A DNA stretch of 64,000 nucleotides from Congeria kusceri (Eukaryota > Mollusca > Bivalvia > Myida > Dreissenidae): positions 10,340,558-10,404,557 of the forward strand of contig CM051033.1 in assembly GCA_027627225.1 (NCBI GenBank), given 5' to 3'. Below the pieces are notes generated by a model, which did not search any database, was not told where the DNA came from, and saw only the letters and a program-made list of their open reading frames with translations. Shown one piece after another: positions 38,003 to 48,379 of this stretch. The position numbers were made by a program, and so were the translations under genes. Position 1 is the stretch's first letter; every line of letters starts with the position of its first letter.

Positions 38003-38050
38003 ATAGGAATAACGAAACGCCTGTGACATCATCAGGAGAGAAACCCTTAT
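38003..38050 (+). mobile_element. Solo end of the 48119-48379 MITE family
   Basis: Starts TATAGGAATAACGAAACGCC and runs to AGGAGAGAAACCC, matching one terminal repeat of the element at 48119. Only one end is present. Unit A lacks it. Confidence 0.6.
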
Positions 38051-40260
38051 TACCATCCGCTAGGACACGTGTTTAGATTGTTCGTTAATGCAATAAATGC
38101 CAGGACATTATTTAATAATTTTCGTACATTCAGTGTGAAACCATTTTGTTTCAAACCTAAGCTTCATTTGAAAATTCACGTAGAACACAATATTATTCAC
38201 TATTTTATAGCATGATTTCAATAAAGAATTGCTTTACATTATGATAATAAAAATGTCAATGTGCATGATGGATGTATGTATACGGATATTGTAAGAATAT
38301 TAACATTATACAGCTGTAACGTACGTTTATACCATTTATGATTGTTTCAGATAAGTTGCCAGCAAATTTTATTAAATTAATATTAAATGCCAATTGAACT
38401 TGCAGAAATAAAAACATTATGTCCTAAACCATTCCGATCAGCCTACTGTCAATTTTGGCTGTCTGTACACTGGCTGAATGATTACCTTTAGCATTACTTT
38501 TTGCCGAACAAAAAATACGTTTAAGCTTGCATTATTTATAACGGAGCTACCTGGAAATGTTCCAGAATAAATGAATTTTAAATAAATATTCATTAATTGA
38601 GTTGTGTAAAGAACTAAATTTGCTGGACAAAGCCATGTTTGTTGAAGATGTTTCGCTATGTGCGTCCTATCATAGTTGCCTATCTTATATAGCATAATGA
38701 ATTGAAGGAACAACGTTTGGATTAACACTTAACACTAAACACACATTCCAAGTAGGATGTAAGGGTATGTGATAGTGAGTTGTTGATGTAAACACATTTA
38801 TCTGATATTAAAGAACTTGACAATGTGTTTATAGTGTCGGCCGCGTATAATTACAATGTAAATGTACATGCAAACGTATTCAGCATACATGTACGTCGAA
38901 TTACCTATATTTGACGATTTTCGTTGGACTGCTGCGAGAGAATTACTAGACCGTTTAAGGTTTTGCCATCAAAAGTACAAACTCATCCCCAGCTATCATC
39001 AACTGATTAATTTACATCGAACATTTCATTTCCATTGTATCGACCATCACAAACACGTCAACAGCTTTACCACGAGTTATTTTGTGTTAAGCGTTAAACA
39101 CGTGCAATGATTGGATAAAATTACAGATTCATTTGCATATGATCGGCATTTGTGGTATCTATCGTGTCAGTTTTCACACAAGAATCATAGTGAAATGTAC
39201 TAATAGTAATTAGTAATAACTGACTAAAGACAAGTAATAACGAATCAACACCTTGTATGCAAATGTAAATTTTTATCATAAACCTATTTATATCAAGTGG
39301 ATTACTTTGCCGTGTAATGTCTGTTTCCTAGGTAGAACTTGTACATACTATTTATAAGAATTATTACCGGAATCTTCCTATAGTGGGGACCGACCTTAAG
39401 ATCTGCGAATCACAAGCCGAAAGTCAATGCAAAACAAATTACGTTTCGTAAACTGACCATAATCGCTAGTGCATGGCACACTAGGACGAAATAATTAACT
39501 GTAAATAATAACAATCGACATTACTCTGGCTTTCAATTGCTGGTGCATGCAAGTTAATATATTAAACCGAAATAAAAATAAATATGTAATTGACTTTAAG
39601 ATTACTGTTCTGACTAATTAATTCAATTATGGTTGAGATATTAGTTCAACTTATGTGCAAACACGTTTTGACTAAAAACACTGGTTTAAGCTACTTTCTT
39701 TGAAATATTTCTTCATGGTATGTCTTGGTTTCTAAAAAGCCACTAAGTCATCGAGGTGGAGAAAATTGTGTCAGACATGTACGCAGCTATAAAATAGTTA
39801 AGTTTTTTGTTGGATTGCGCTTTGTGCTGTTATGAATAGATTTCAATGACATTAAGGGGAAACATCCTATAATGTCGCAACTAATTCGACAAATAGAATA
39901 TGAGCGAGTGAACTTTTTGCTTCAGTGTGTTTATGTTTCTTTAAGAAACATAGTGTTTAGAAACAAATTGCTTCTAATTATTTTGCTGTTTGCGAGTTAT
40001 TTAGTTCGGGACAAGCTATGATTGAGCTACGGATAATAGTGTATAAGAATTCCTTTAATCGTCATTCCAGGTCATGCTTATCGTTGTGGATGCACTTCAT
40101 TACAAAGCAATTCATCACAAACTTTTGCTAGGATAAACATTGTTATGTCTGAAACTTCATTAATAGCTGATTGATGAAGATGCTTATATGACAATCAAGC
40201 AATTACCATAGGCTGATGTTGTAGTAAAGAATGTGTCGACTAAAAATAAATACACCTTCG
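38051..40260. other. Duplicated non-coding stretch
   Basis: It aligns with 21351-21605 and 26530-29100. It keeps two units of the 40-bp repeat, the empty LINE site (about 38383) and one 53-bp unit. No gene is seen; the frame at 38862-39110 spans an indel relative to unit A. Confidence 0.45.
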
Positions 40261-40524
40261 GAAATACGTATTGATCAGCATCTTGAAATACGTATTGATC
40301 AGCATCTTGAAATACGTATTGATCAGCATCTTGAAATACGTATTGATCAGCATCTTGAAATACGTATTGATCAGCATCTTGAAATACGTATTGATCAGCA
40401 TCTTGAAATACGTATTGATCAGCATCTTGAAATACGTATTGATCAGCATCTTTAAATACGTATTGATCAGCATCTTGAAATACGTATTGATCAGCATCTT
40501 TAAATACGCATTGATCAGCATCTT
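40261..40524 (+). repeat. 24-bp minisatellite, 11 units
   Basis: Eleven units starting GAAATACGTATTGATCAGCA, almost identical. Unit A has a single diverged unit. Because 24 is divisible by three and several frames lack stops, the array yields long artificial open frames with eight-residue repeats on both strands. Confidence 0.95.
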
Positions 40525-41363
40525 GAAAATGACAGCTGAGGAGCAGTGCGAGATTGTTGTAAATCAACATTACTTAGTGTATCAACGACTACTTAAATCG
40601 TATTATATTCACCGACACTTAAATTGGATGTATTTTCGCAAATTGTTAGTAACCCACTCTATGTTTAATTTCTAAATATTGTAAACGATCGTATATGTCC
40701 ATATTATTCATTTTGTAAATGGAGTTTCTTTTCCGTAATTTCGGAATGAAAAGTAATCGTAGTTCTTAATTGATTTCACATTTATTTGTATTTTATGAAT
40801 TTTACTTACTTTACTATTTGCAATTGTTTACTGTTGAACAGTGTATGCAGATTACTTGAATTTTGCTACCGAACAGTTTAACAGGATAAAATACTTGTTA
40901 CAATGTTTGCAAAGTCAGACAATCTTGGGTGGTTGCTCTCTTAAGATGTCGTCAGCGTGATAAAATTAAGAAACCGCAGCATAACCAAGCATTCAAATTT
41001 CAATATAGTAATATTGAAAATAACGCAATTTAATTATATATGTTGAATTGAATAAGAATGAAGACAATTGGGAAAAAAGTTATAATTAGAAGTATAAGTA
41101 TTAGGAACATCGACATTAGCGAATTTGAGATAACGATGTTCAGCTTTATTCGACATGTAATAATAAGTGCATAGAGTAGTAATTAATTATTCTAACACGA
41201 TATTCGCTATTTTTCCTATAGACAAATAACACAAATAACGTTTAAAAAGTACCCAATCAACAACGCAAATTGTAGTCCCGAATCTGAGCGGTGCATAGAA
41301 AAAGTAGTTCCAATTCCAATTGCAAAAATATAAGTCTAAGTTATAATCGAAATAATTTTCGCA

Positions 41364-41510
41364 TTATCGTCATTTATCGGCCAATAAACAACGCTTTGTC
41401 GTTATTATGCTTGGCTATTAAACAACTCGGGCTGACGCCTTCGTGGTTTAATTTATACGCATCAGGACACCAAATCGTTGTTTATTGGCCGATAAACAAC
41501 GATAAGTCGT
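41364..41510. repeat. Palindromic MITE, unit B copy
   Basis: CATTTATCGGCCAATAAACA at the left end pairs with TTGTTTATTGGCCGATAAAC at the right. Counterpart of 30787-30938, with better preserved ends. Confidence 0.75.
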
Positions 41511-42160
41511 TAATGGCATCCGTTAAAAACATGATCTTAATGATTAAATGTATCGCTTAATGGTGCAATCCAGCCATTTAATTGCCTCAAAATGTATGTT
41601 ATATTATCAACACATTTACTAAACTTGCGGGAGCAAAGGTTCCAACTTCTACGATATATGATAATTTTATTGCAAGAGAAATGACATTCGTTTGGCATAT
41701 TATACATCATCCCAACCTAAAAATAATCGAAACCGTTTATCGACATGATGTGTGTATGTTGACGGTGTTACTATATGTAATCAGCTCAATGTCGACGTAA
41801 GTGATCGTTGTTTGATGTATTGTACTAGACTATTTCAGGTATGTAGATTACCCGTACGGCGTTATCTGTTGGAATGTTAATTTAATATTTCTGTATCTTT
41901 ACTAGTCACCGCGACGCAAATATCTAACCGCATGGGTTCTTAAGGAATCGGAAAACAAATAAAGGCCTTCAAGTTAAGAATAATTATTGGCACTTACTCT
42001 ACATAGGAACGATTCTCTGTTCTCATTGTGTTGAAGGACAATTTTTTACTATGTTTACCAGCTGAATAGTTATAGCACTTGCTGCCTAGGCTTTTGCATT
42101 ACTTTACATACAAACCATTGCTACTGTGTTTAAAGCGAACTGATAAACATTATACGAATC

Positions 42161-42413
42161 GTGTCGTGGGTAAACCGGGCTTAATGCATGTGCGTATAGT
42201 GTCATCCCGGATTAGCCTGTGCAGTCCACACAGGCTTATCCGGGACGACACTTTCCACCTTCAGTTGATTTATGTTTAAAAGAGACATATTTGAAACAAA
42301 AATACCAAAAAAGCTTAAAGAGTCGTCCCGAATCCGCCTATGCGGACTGCACACGCTATTCCGGGACGACACTTGACGCAAATGCATTTAGCCCGGGTTT
42401 GCGACGGCGCGCC
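42161..42413. mobile_element. MITE, GTCCCGGATTAGCCTGTGCA family, copy 1
   Basis: Imperfect terminal repeats (GTGTCGTGGGTAAACCGGGC at the left; CCCGGGTTTGCGACGGCGCG at the right) enclose an inner palindrome (CCCGGATTAGCCTGTGCAG ... CACAGGCTTATCCGGG) and a second, inverted GTCCCG block. Absent from unit A. Copies 2 and 3 lie at 58291 and 63391. I recall this family as very abundant in a freshwater bivalve genome; that is memory, not proof. Confidence 0.8.
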
Positions 42414-42457
42414 TCATAATTATTTATCTCTTTGCTTTGTTCGCGTGTTGTGTTGAG

Positions 42458-42620
42458 TGAGTGCTGCATATAATGTATAGCACTGGCAAATGATCGCTGT
42501 CCTGATATGAGTCCTAAATGTAAAAAGCTACATTTGAATGCGAATCATATGATATTAATGACACAGCTCCGGCGTTAGGGCAATATTAATTCTACACACT
42601 TTGATACATTCTGTGCTATG
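42458..42620 (+). pseudogene. Cys-rich exon, unit B copy, two stops
   Basis: Direct counterpart of 32960-33122. The core NDRCPDMSPKCKKLHLNAN is almost unchanged, with a 46-base run nearly identical to unit A. The frame is cut by TAA beside the second Cys (about 42473) and by TAG after QLRR (about 42575). It is therefore non-functional as read. Confidence 0.4.
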
Positions 42621-43450
42621 AATTGTATATTTAGGCATAATATTCGGCGCATACCCCGTACATCATAATAATACACAGGCCATTCGAAGGTAATTTACAG
42701 AGCATTGAAACTAGTAAAACGCATGTTTGTGCTTTAGTTATATTAAAATAAATTATACATGTACATGTAAATGTATAAGCGATACAACTTCATGTAGCTA
42801 AATTAATAAAATACAATACTTGAGTCAACTTATTAAGTAAATTGCAAAACAATTTCAAAAGGACATTAAATACATCTGTCAAAAGTAAGTTATGTTTTGT
42901 TTTATTTTAAGCTCAGTTTAACCATTGCCATTTATTAAGGAAGATTAAAAATTACGTTCCCATTTCAAACTTAAGCACAATACATTGCACCAGAACATGT
43001 ACATGTAATTATCAATATATATACGCTTGATCATACAAATATTTCACGTTTGTGTCACATATTGCGACTAGACGAGAAAGAACGGGTTACATATTGACTT
43101 TGATTGCGATATTTATATGTTTCATTACACAAATACGGTAAAAAAACAAGTGTATACCGTGGATTATGTTAATAATAATAAAAAATACAGCCTTATATCC
43201 TAAATATGTGCACTTGTTTTGACATAATTCGCAAATAATAATATTCATTGTTTATATGAACTCATGAATGCAAAGCCCAAGCATTGCAAGCGTTATTTGT
43301 ACCATAGAGTATGGGTTCTCATACACTGTGTGATAATATCAACATTATAGTTATAAACAGCTAAATAGTTATAGCACTTGCTGCCTAGGCTTTTGCATTA
43401 TGATAATATCAACATACGTTCTTAATGATATTATGAACATATGTTGATAT

Positions 43451-43850
43451 GTGATAATATCAGCATATTTTTCTCAATTCAATAGTAGTGTTACTGGTTT
43501 AACATATGATTTGCACAATGGTGTAAATTGTACTTCACGTGATGTTATATATCTTATTACATGTAAAACATGTAACAAACAATATGTAGGACAAACCAAT
43601 CAAAATCTTTCCCGCAGAATGAATAACCATAGATTTTATACAAGAAACTGTTCAATAAATCCTGTATCACATGTTGCAACCCTTTTTTGGGTCTCTAGAC
43701 AATAATTGTACATTGCCAGATTTCTCTTTTGTTCCAATAGATGTTGTTAATAATAATCTAGACCGTCTATGTAAAGAAACATTTTGGATACATAAATTAA
43801 AGACTATGCTTCCTAACGGTCTTAATAACAAAGTGCTATACGATATATAA
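43451..43850 (+). pseudogene. GIY-YIG endonuclease end of a Penelope-like protein
   Basis: The plus-strand frame gives CTSRDVIYLITCKTCNKQYV, then GQT, LSRRMNNHR: the VIYLI...C-x2-C..QYVGQT pattern of Penelope GIY-YIG domains, with the conserved Arg and His behind it. A one-base shift in the C/T run at about 43680-43687 moves the reading to a second frame that runs through CKETFWIHKLKTMLPNGLNN to TAA 43848-43850. The FWI..L.T..P.GLN ending is typical of the family. The reverse transcriptase that should precede it is missing, so this is a truncated, shifted copy. Confidence 0.8.
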
Positions 43851-44098
43851 TACGTTCACATACTTGATATATATTCGATGTTTGCCTATTACTATGTGTT
43901 TTTATTATATTATAATTAATAGGCTGATGAATCAACTGTGATCCATCATTTTATACTATCATGATTATGTGTTCTATATATGTCAGCATAATGCTATTTT
44001 ACATGTCTTACAGGTCATCATTTTTCCTCAAACGACGTAACGTCACTGTATGAAGTCGACGTCACTTCCTTTGTTTATGTTTAATATTTTTATTACTA

Positions 44099-44155
44099 CT
44101 GATGAAGGCATCATGCCGAAACGTTTTGTGTATTAAAATTAAATAAACAAACGTG
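44099..44155 (+). ncRNA. Hammerhead-ribozyme-like motif in the Penelope 3' UTR
   Basis: CTGATGA (44099-44105), a small GGC/GCC stem and GAAA (44118-44121) match the hammerhead core order. ACGTTTTG (44121-44128) can pair with CAAACGT (44148-44154) as stem III. Against activity: an extra A before stem II, a G at the cleavage position (44155), where A, C or U is needed, and no clear stem I. Penelope-like elements are known to carry hammerheads, so a decayed one is plausible. Confidence 0.35.
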
Positions 44156-44412
44156 TTTGTGCGATAATTATTAGTATTACCATAGAGTATATGGTATATA
44201 CGTATAAACTGTAAATTCTGTAAATTATGTCAGAACCAATAGTGTATTTTTAAACGAGCATACCTTTTGATTGTTTCTTCGAGACTAATCTAAAAGTATC
44301 GAAGCCGTAATATGTCATCCAATCTATTTAAGGCAACCACACTAATAAATAAGGTGCGGTTACTGAGTGAAGCGCATGGCGTTTATGTAATTGTATGCCA
44401 ATCCCATCTAAA

Positions 44413-44429
44413 AATATAAACACCACGTG
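44413..44429 (+). promoter_or_regulatory. TATA-like box plus E-box in a conserved block (B)
   Basis: AATATAAA (44413-44420) and CACGTG (44424-44429), in the counterpart of 34018-34034. The E-box and spacing are identical and the TATA differs by one base. It lies 1.4 kb upstream of the last exon at 45876. Confidence 0.3.
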
Positions 44430-44697
44430 CATGGCTTCTTGTCACCTCCACATTTTATGGTTGTAAATGAAAATTGGTACTGTATGCATGATACATCTTT
44501 TCTTTTAAGAATGCATTCACTAAATACGGTTCTCTGCGTATACGTAGCTCACGTCAATGATACAAGTTGACAAGATGTACAAAAGTGAGAAAAAACGTTA
44601 CTTAGCTTTAATCAACAATACCGTATTTGCTTCTGCTTTTTTTTTGCTGCCTGTAGTGTACATTTTTAAATAATGTGTAAACTGTTTGCCTCGATAC

Positions 44698-45198
44698 TTG
44701 TGAGCTTTATAATGTGACTTTTATAATGTGACTTTATAATGTGACTTTATAATGTGACTTTATAATGTGACTTTGTGAGCTTTATAATGTGACTTTGTGA
44801 GCTTTATAATGTGACTTTGTGAGCTTTATAATGTGACTTTATAATGTGACTTTGTGAGCTTTATAATGTGACTTTATAATGTGACTTTGTGAGCTTTATA
44901 ATGTGACTTTATAATGTGACTTTGTGAGCTTTATAATGTGACTTTGTGAGCTTTATAATGTGACTTTATAATGTGACTTTGTGAGCTTTATAATGTGACT
45001 TTATAATGTGACTTTGTGAGCTTTATAATGTGACTTTGTGAGCTTTATAATGTGACTTTATAATGTGACTTTGTGAGCTTTATAATGTGACTTTATAATG
45101 TGACTTTGTGAGCTTTATAATGTGACTTTATAATGTGACTTTGTGAGCTTTATAATGTGACTTTATAATGTGACTTTGTGAGCTTTATAATGTGACTT
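44698..45198 (+). repeat. Compound minisatellite of 13- and 9-base pieces
   Basis: About 500 bases built from TTATAATGTGACT (13) and TTGTGAGCT (9) in varying order, such as 13+9 and 13+13+9. Unit A has one GTGAGCTTTAAAATGTGATT at about 34290. The mixed order suggests repeated unequal exchange. Confidence 0.95.
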
Positions 45199-45875
45199 TT
45201 ATTTTGAATTCAGTTCCACTTGTCTCGCAAAGCATAATTTCTACTGGAAGGAAATTGTTAATTGTTAATTGTTAATTGTTAATCATCGGTGTACAATTGG
45301 TAACATGCATGATGAGGCCCACCATGGTGATACCTTAAATCTTGAGCTATGCAATAAGAGCTACATATCGAAACAAAATAATTACTTACCTTGTATATCC
45401 AAGAACAGGAGTTTTGTATACATGCGTGTTTAAGTTTACATGTAAAATCAAAACTCTCTTGTTAGATTAAAATAAATGGATGACGACGGCTCTGTTTTTT
45501 TGTGTTTTGCACTAGTAAATATATATGTCTTCTGCACCCAAGATCCTTAATCGGCAATCTGTACATAGTTAATATGTTAAAAAGAACACGGTTTCCATTC
45601 CCAGAATATTAATTTAATCAAATATATTGTGTAAACAGTATCAACTTTCAATAGCTCTGAATCTTCTAAATATAACTTGTCTGAGTACTTTCATAATCGC
45701 TATTTCAGTAATGCCGTCGTGAGTTGCTTTGATCATGATCTGGTGAACAAAGACTATTGTGCTCCAATGTACACATTTCTTCTTCACTAATCAGACTGAC
45801 CACATGTCAGTGTACCGAGTATGTATAATGTTTTGTAGATGAAGCGTTTCGGATTTCTTTTGTTGTCAATTGCAG

Positions 45876-46010
45876 CAGTTGCTATCTCTCGATGGCCTTG
45901 AATTCAATGTATCCGACCTGAACATGTGTTTCGTTAAGAAAATTGGTGCGGCTGTGGTGATTGGGCTGTTGGTGTTGTTTGCTTTTTTGTTGATGATAGT
46001 TTCTGATTAG
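45876..46010 (+). CDS. Last exon with a hydrophobic C-terminal tail
   Basis: A pyrimidine-rich tract and CAATTGCAG|CAG precede an open stretch of 44 codons ending in TAG 46008-46010. CAGCAG is a tandem acceptor, so the first Gln is optional. The peptide reads QLLSLDGLEFNVSDLNMC, then two Lys, then about 20 hydrophobic residues (GAAVVIGLLVLFAFLLMIV) and SD. That is a single membrane helix or a GPI-attachment tail. The Asp-Leu-Asn-Met-Cys just before it recalls the Asp-x-Cys-Asn end of Ly6/uPAR domains. The exon is richer in G+C than its flanks. In unit A, sequence from 45879 to about 46487 is missing although the acceptor survives. No complete gene can be assembled. Confidence 0.45.
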   Translation, partial: QLLSLDGLEFNVSDLNMCFVKKIGAAVVIGLLVLFAFLLMIVSD

Positions 46011-46905
46011 GTCTACAATATTCGTTGGCAATTTTTCAAAACTTTGCTGCTATGTAATTAATATCAAGTGACAATTAAAAAACAGCAACATTTGATAACA
46101 GAGTGTTATTGTGTATTATGCAATTATCAGAATATATACTTGTGGTGTTGTATCAGATAGCCACATTTTGTAAGCGACGAATGTCTGTTTAATAGATTGA
46201 TTTCAATGGGGATAGTCAGGTATTGATGTTATTTCCTTGAGATTGCCATGTATTGCATAGGATATGACATCGCACTCTCTAGTTGAGGTACCAAACAAAT
46301 AGCATTATGTTCCACAATTGCAAAAGGTCCACCGTGTATTAATACTTAAACATATTTGTCAACGTTCAAAACTCGTCACGTCACAAAACTGCCTAGGTCA
46401 CACAGCGGTTATTGCTATTACGAATTTTCAAGGAACGTCTTATGTGAATAGACGGTAAACAATGCGACTTGTACACCTTACATAATGGTTTCGACTGTAT
46501 TTAACATCTTTGCCAGTGTTTGTGAGTAAGCAAACACACAAGTATATATTCAAAAAATATCCATTTTAGGTATTTGTGAGATAATCATGCTTATAACTGC
46601 GTGTGTGTTTATACAGCAATACGTGCGAAAGCGACGTACCTATGCAGAGTACGTTGCTCTTTGCAAATCTTGATTCATACCAAAGTACCGATAAGAAATA
46701 GATAATCGTCGGCGTCGACATCGCCCTTTATAGCGAGATATAGTAAAGTGTTGAGTTTCTCTACGTACATGGCGGCAAATAGGCGAAATATTTTCTACCG
46801 AAATCAGAAAATAAAAACACTTTAAATTTAACTGACCGTTGTCAGTCAAGCGAACGTGATCTGGTGAAAAGGCATGCGTGCAATCTAGTCTTAGATTTAT
46901 TTGAC

Positions 46906-47059
46906 AGGATACCTTGCTCGACCCTACAGGATACCTTGCTCGACCCTACAGGATACCTTGCTCGACCCTACAGGATACCTTGCTCGACCCTACAGGATAC
47001 CTTGCTCGACCCTACAGGATACCTTGCTCGACCCTACAGGATACCTTGCTCGACCCTAC
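46906..47059 (+). repeat. 22-bp minisatellite, 7 identical units
   Basis: Seven units of 22 bases beginning AGGATACCTTGCTCGACCCT, with no differences that I can see. It lies in sequence private to unit B. Perfect identity implies very recent expansion. Because 22 is not divisible by three and no stop occurs, three overlapping artificial open frames arise. Confidence 0.95.
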
Positions 47060-47801
47060 AGAGACCAACACCGGAACTCTCTCACACAACACTTACAAAT
47101 CGGATACGTCACCAAATGCTTTTTCCCAGTTTCCCCGAGGCTCGTTATTAGACAATTATATGACAAGGTTTATTTACTTCAAATATTACTAGGACAAAAT
47201 CAAACAGTATTCTCGCTGTTCTGTGTGCATTATATCAGCACAATTTGGCCCAGTCGCAATCAATAAATGAACACCGAATGACAAAGAAGTAATGACGTTT
47301 AGCGATTATTTGCTAATGATGCAATTCCAATTGCGAGGGCAGCGGATCAGAAATTAAAAAAGTCTAGCTGTTATGCTGGTGTTAATCATATAAGTTAAAG
47401 ACGAAACTTGGAAATGGCTTTCATTGCTGCATTTAGCGGCACTAACGTTTCAAAGAATATTTCGTCATGCACACATTTCATTCTCTAGGAACAGCGCATC
47501 ATGGATGGATAGCGGGAAAGTATTTTAGATTCTACCTTTAAACTTGTTTTTTTTTCCTCTCTGCATCAATTGAAAACACTTCCATCGGGTCGTCTTTGTG
47601 CTTTCTGTACGTTACTACGTGACTTGTAAATCTGGGAATCAGGTGAACGTACTAAGATATATTTCAGTTAAATTATTGTCATATTTTGAATATCTTCCGC
47701 GTATTCCTGTTACAGTTCAATGGTATTTAAATTAAATATTGACCGGTCATTGGGGATCTGTGTCGATCATTGTCATTTAAAATACCGTGTCTGATCACTT
47801 A

Positions 47802-47990
47802 ATGTATGTTTTATTTGCACCAATGGGGTATTGTGTGAATTGTTTGGCGTTATGCAACAGTTGGGAATTTCAAGTCCTGCAAACAGTACTGATGGCGCTA
47901 ATGTGTGTAAATATTCGACAAGACGGTAAAATCACAACAGGTGGTAGCATTCTTTATCAGTATGAAACATGTGTTAAAGTGTTCAATTAA
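47802..47990 (+). CDS. Possible third Cys-rich exon
   Basis: The frame from ATG 47802 reads MYVLFAPMGYCVNCLALC, later MCVNIRQDGKITTGG and YETC before TAA. The opening CVNCLA resembles CVQCLA of the unit A exon at both base and residue level, but later Cys spacing differs. It lies just beyond unit B. It may be a related Ly6-like exon, a diverged third copy or chance. Confidence 0.2.
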   Translation: MYVLFAPMGYCVNCLALCNSWEFQVLQTVLMALMCVNIRQDGKITTGGSILYQYETCVKVFN

Positions 47991-48118
47991 TGGCCACGTT
48001 AATGCAGACGACAAAAGGCAATATCATTTCTTTGTTCGAATGTCTGATTTATGGAAGTTCTTTGACACCCGCCCATCTAACTAAATAGCATGTCCTTTCA
48101 GATGATATTTCGTACGCA

Positions 48119-48379
48119 ATATAGGAATAATGAAACTCCAGATACATCACCAGGAGAGAAACCCGTATTTCAAGTCATTGCCTTGTTTTATTTGGTCACA
48201 CACAAAAGTGTAGTTAGCCTGTTGTACGGCATCGCCAATTAACAAACATAGTGTTTATAAATAAATCCAATAATATCCGTTTCCCGTATTGTATAGGCAA
48301 TTGGTTACTTGCCTCAAAGTGGATAGTAGTAAGGGTTTATCTCCTGGTGATGTCTCTGTGGAGTTTCATTATTTCTATA
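48119..48379. mobile_element. MITE with 47-bp terminal inverted repeats
   Basis: ATAGGAATAATGAAACTCCA...AGGAGAGAAACCC (48120-48164) and its inverted partner (48334-48379) bound a 260-bp body without coding capacity. Solo ends lie at 38003-38050 and about 53980-54002. Confidence 0.75.

Larger units (their letters stand above)
43300..44190 (+). mobile_element. 5'-truncated Penelope-like element with 13-bp duplication
   Basis: TACCATAGAGTAT occurs at 43300-43312 and 44178-44190. Unit A has the single site (TACCACCGAGTAT at about 33782-33794), so 878 bases were inserted in unit B. The insert holds a hairpin (43406-43421 with 43435-43450), the GIY-YIG coding end and a 3' UTR with a hammerhead-like core. 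The 42 bases at 43359-43400 repeat 42060-42101. Confidence 0.8.
35128..47758 (+). repeat. Unit B of the large direct tandem duplication
   Basis: It starts about 75 bases after unit A ends, in the same orientation, and aligns to unit A from 18540 to 35050. Sequence private to B: a TIR element (35534-36233), a MITE region (about 42003-42413), a Penelope-like insertion (43313-44190), the 45879-46487 segment, about 46560-46755 and about 46800-47735, and two or three expanded minisatellites. Confidence 0.85.

Noticed and set aside
40184..40675. Open frames with eight-residue repeats over the 24-bp array
   Set aside because: Unit length divisible by three and stop-free frames on both strands produce these automatically.
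46864..47266. Three overlapping open frames over the 22-bp array
   Set aside because: A stop-free unit whose length is not divisible by three cycles all frames; no start context, splice signal or homology.
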